Source: Zeugodacus cucurbitae
Taxonomy: Eukaryota; Arthropoda; Insecta; Diptera; Tephritidae
Assembly: GCF_028554725.1 (NCBI RefSeq)
Contig: NC_071668.1
Coordinates: 4,675,501-4,739,500 of the forward strand
Direction: 5' to 3'
Length of the DNA: 64,000 bases
The translations under genes were made by a program, and so were the position numbers. Numbering within the stretch: position 1 is the first letter of the stretch; each line of letters begins with the position of its first letter. Positions 60,805-64,000 of the stretch are shown piece after piece. Below the pieces are notes generated by a model. That model was not told the DNA's origin and did not search any database. It worked only from the letters and a program-made list of their open reading frames with translations.

Positions 60805-62261
60805 TATATACACTTTAATCGCACAATTTTATTGTAGCAAAAATAGTATCTGAAATAATCTCATATTTAATAAAATAAAATATTAAAAAAGGAAAAAATA
60901 ATATTTTTTTTAATATTTTCACTTTGCTAACTTCATTAAAAAATAGTTTGAGGTTATTATTCCATATTATTGCATAATTACTGCCAGCCAATGAAAACAT
61001 TGTGATAACCAAAACAAATATTTTTGTTGACCAAATATTGTATTTGCCGTTTTTTTAGTATCTTCAGCTATTAAATAACGGATTTTTAAAACGCGCAATT
61101 GTGTAGCTTTATTGCCAAGCAATTATTGCGATTGCCACCAACACTCATTTTGTGGCTGTGTTAAGCTGCTTTAGCAGCAATTAAAAGTCATTTATTGCCT
61201 TTGTTTTAAATGTTTCCGCATACATTTGAATTTTTTTCCGCAAGCTGTAAATTTTTTCAAATGTTTCACTTTGCTGCATTAATTGTGACTATTGGCACTG
61301 GAAGAGGCTTGCAGTAGTTTTGAATGCCACAAACCAGCTGCAAAGCGCTGAAATACAATTGCAGCTTTTGTTTTAACTATTTTTACCAGAAAGATGATTA
61401 GCAAAAAACTGAGTGTAGTAAATATATCTGTATAACATACATATAAAGCTTTTTATAGAACATCAATATTATTTTTTTCTTACCATTGCTGCACTCTTCT
61501 CCACACATAAAATATTCAAATCTAATATTTTTTTACTTTTTTTCGCTTTTCATTCATTATTTATGACCCAATTTAACGCCATGCAAATTTTATGAGTCGC
61601 CTCGATTAACCCTTGCACAATAACTTTTGTAATGCAATTAAGTTTTTATGCTTTGGCACGAAAAAGTTTAATTCAAATGGCGTGGGTTTAATTTAGTTAA
61701 TGCACCAACGCAGCCACACAGCTCAGCAGCGCACTTGTAGAACGGAAATGTAGTCTCAGCGAGGGCGGCACTCGAGCAGATTCACTGCGCATTCAACTCA
61801 CTCAATTCTCATTTAATATATATTTACTTGCGTGTGTATGTGTGTGTGTGTGCCATCATTAACATCTCCGAAAGTGGCTTCATAAATAACCCTTGTTTAA
61901 ATATGTAACTTGGCGCCTTATCTCCTTAGGCAGCGCACATTTCACGTACTTCCCTCGAAAACACACCCATTCCGCCCATCATTGCTGTCAGTCAACGTGC
62001 TCGGGTGCTCACATTAATACTGCTTGACCGCTTGTTTGTTGGCGAAAAACAACACTCCTTTCACTACCCGTCCACGCTACAAGAGTGAAAATCTGCCAAC
62101 CAACCGACCTTGCCGCCACTTCCATCCATCTGAGCGACAGTTAGGCCGCCACTTGCTCAAAGCATATTACGACAAGCAATCATAATTTGTTTCCTTATTT
62201 ATTGCTGGCTTCATTTCGCTGCCACCACAACTTCTTTATACTCACTTTGTTTACTCGTTAC
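60805..62261. other. Non-coding interval
   Basis: AT-rich with a GT run near 61833. From 61900 to 62260 it becomes richer in C. No coding region recognised. Confidence 0.5.
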
Positions 62262-62770
62262 TCATTTACTTCGAGGTTGTAACGCCCCTCCCGCTGCTTG
62301 TTGTTTTCGCGCTTGTTTGTGCAGTAAACTGTTAAATAAATGACAACACTTGAGGCGGCAGCAGCAGCAGCGTCGTCCTTCAAGCGGCCGAGTGCGGGTG
62401 AAGGCCCTTGGACGACGGCACTCAAAGCGGTCGCGGTTGACAGTCAGCTCGTTGCGGAAATTGCCAGCACGCGCTCGTACAAGACGAAAGAGCTCATAAT
62501 ATCCTGTGTCCGCGCGCACATCTTATGAATAATACCGTGCTCATACCTTCAAGACCACGATTAACGACCATGTCGCCAGCGCAGCTCGAGAGCTCAGTGT
62601 TCTCAGTTTCCACAGCAAGCAAGTGGACGTGGCCATCAGCAGGTCAAAGTTTCGTGTTGGCGGCCATGCGCTGGCCAAAGCAAACTTTGCTACTTCGGCC
62701 AGAACGTGGTGATTTGTCGCGCATCGCTGGTCCCCAGCATGCACGGCGGCTCCGTTACTCGCTGTTATGA
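62262..62770. other. GC-rich patch of unknown nature
   Basis: About 500 bp are markedly more GC- and CpG-rich than the surroundings, starting with a GCAGCAGCAG run at 62358. Several frames are open on both strands, including 62340-62528 and 62525-62770 on plus and 62262-62519 and 62541-62744 on minus. None is recognised. The base composition suggests coding or formerly coding DNA, or a regulatory island. Strand cannot be decided. Confidence 0.35.
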
Positions 62771-64000
62771 AAAGTTTATCTAGCGCACAGAGTGTCTTCT
62801 CTTGCTTTTACCTTTTCATAAGCATTTATCTGTATTATTTACATTTTTTATATTATTTACTTTGTATTTGTTTCGTATTTGCCAAGCAACGTTGTTTGTT
62901 CAATTGGATTGCAATATTTAGCGAAATCAAGTACAAGCACAAACCGTTGCTAGAGTCTGATGTCATTTCCGCTGCTGCTCACCGCGGCAAAATGTGCTCA
63001 TCACAACAACAAGAGCAATTGGCCTCCAGCAAAGCGGCAGAATGCAATCAAACTTTTCGAATTGTCCATTTATTGCCTCTCGTGCGCTTGCATTGCAAGC
63101 GAACGTGCAACTTTTATATGCCAAAACGACAACAAAAGTTCCCAAGTGATATCATGTTTAATGTGTTTATTATTCTTTCGAAGCTGTAAAACCGCGGTGC
63201 AGTATATTGAAAGAGGCTGCAGTGAGTGAATATATAGTATTTTTTGTTGAAGTGGGTTGAGTTTTTTTTGCCACTTGTTGGGTCAAGGGTTCTCAAAATT
63301 ACAGTGATGGAACCTCACATTATTAAAAAAATTTTTGAGGCGAACGTCCCTAAGCACGAAGTTGGTCGTCTTTTCATGTAGATCTCATATTTTCTCGATA
63401 TATTAGTCTAGATTATGTCAGACTATCTAAAAATATCATCAACGAATACATAATTAAACGAAGGCCTTACTTGAAGCCCTCCCTCGACTCATCATTTCTA
63501 CGAATAGGTTTGTTATTAAGGTACTTCATTGTTCTAAAGAAATTATATCTGACAGACGGGTTCTTCTTTCTAAGCAGATATCTACCCCTAAGTCATAATG
63601 TAATCATCAGTGGTATCACAGATCCATATGAGGACCTATGGCGCCATTTTTCGTTATCATTGCGAGATTTAGGTATCGAGTTGTTTAAGAATATCTTGGA
63701 ACACTTCAATAATATAGATCTTATGATATTATCTATAGGGCTGGTCCTTTTAATATGCTAAGGATAATTAGTAGTCTACCAATGGCACCAACGCTTAATA
63801 ATTCTGGATAGAGAATGTCACCTGAGCTTTGTGATGATATTAGACTCCTTGGATAATACTTTAAAGAGCTGAAAGAATTTACTAAAGGTCAAAGTTCACA
63901 GTTTCTCTCCACCGCTCGTTCAAATTGAAAATCAAGTGTTATCGCCATATGGCTACATTTATAAAACCTCGAAATCGCTTTAAAGTATTTAATTGCATTT
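62771..64000. other. Non-coding interval at window end
   Basis: Mixed to AT-rich. Overlapping frames at 62767-63229 differ by frame and lack domains. A 96-codon plus frame at 63471-63761, ending in hydrophobic residues, is not recognised and begins at a non-ATG codon. Confidence 0.4.

Noticed and set aside
1..64000. tRNA genes or viral integrations
   Set aside because: Reading both strands I found no B-box-like GGTTCGAATCC sequence with a matching fold, and no viral polymerase or capsid-like frame. A dedicated scan could still find degraded ones.

Overview
The window looks like AT-rich, repeat-dense nuclear DNA of a higher fly. A tephritid fruit fly is my best guess. This is inferred from the AT-rich background, the CA/GT, CAA and GA simple repeats, and the transposon families: an RTE-type retrotransposon, two mariner-type families, a Tc1 relic and Drosophila-like dispersed repeats. 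I see no prokaryotic gene organisation, tRNA, rRNA or CRISPR array, and no intact, confidently recognisable host gene. The window is best read as intergenic or long-intron sequence.

Layout. 0-5 kb: a degenerate TGATGTGATATCA repeat field split by a dispersed repeat. 5-18 kb: four members of a non-autonomous inverted-repeat family with TTAAGGGG-type ends, a palindrome-rich 83-bp minisatellite, a small TA-flanked MITE, and weak candidates for a host 5' exon at 12.5 kb (+) and 16.2 kb (-). 20-22 kb: a mariner relic split by a 5'-truncated RTE retrotransposon with a 12-bp target duplication. 24.6 kb: a hAT-like MITE filled with TCG/AATAGTCG palindromes. 26-30 kb: two dispersed repeats, one carrying a CCGGAA-rich minisatellite. 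33 kb: first copy of an internally deleted mariner-like element. 36.9 kb: a mariner-derived short element. 39.2-41.8 kb: a longer RTE copy with an 833-codon open frame and a 10-bp target duplication. 45-51 kb: three unrelated tandem arrays. 53.5-54.4 kb: a reversed copy of the CCGGAA-carrying repeat. 57.3-60.8 kb: a transposon nest made of a mariner relic interrupted by a dispersed repeat, then a Tc1 relic, a TTAA-type fragment and the second internally deleted mariner-like copy. 62.3-62.8 kb: an unexplained GC-rich patch.

No cooperating host pathway is visible. The coding content is transposon machinery: reverse transcriptase and the C-terminal part of an endonuclease in the RTE copies, and DDE/D transposase catalytic domains in the mariner and Tc1 relics. 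All copies are truncated, frameshifted or lack a DNA-binding domain, so none looks autonomous. The most interesting structural signals are the TTAAGGGG elements, whose two arms match each other while copies differ; the paired deletion derivatives sharing one breakpoint; the minisatellite carried inside a dispersed repeat; and the minisatellite whose unit encodes three hairpins.
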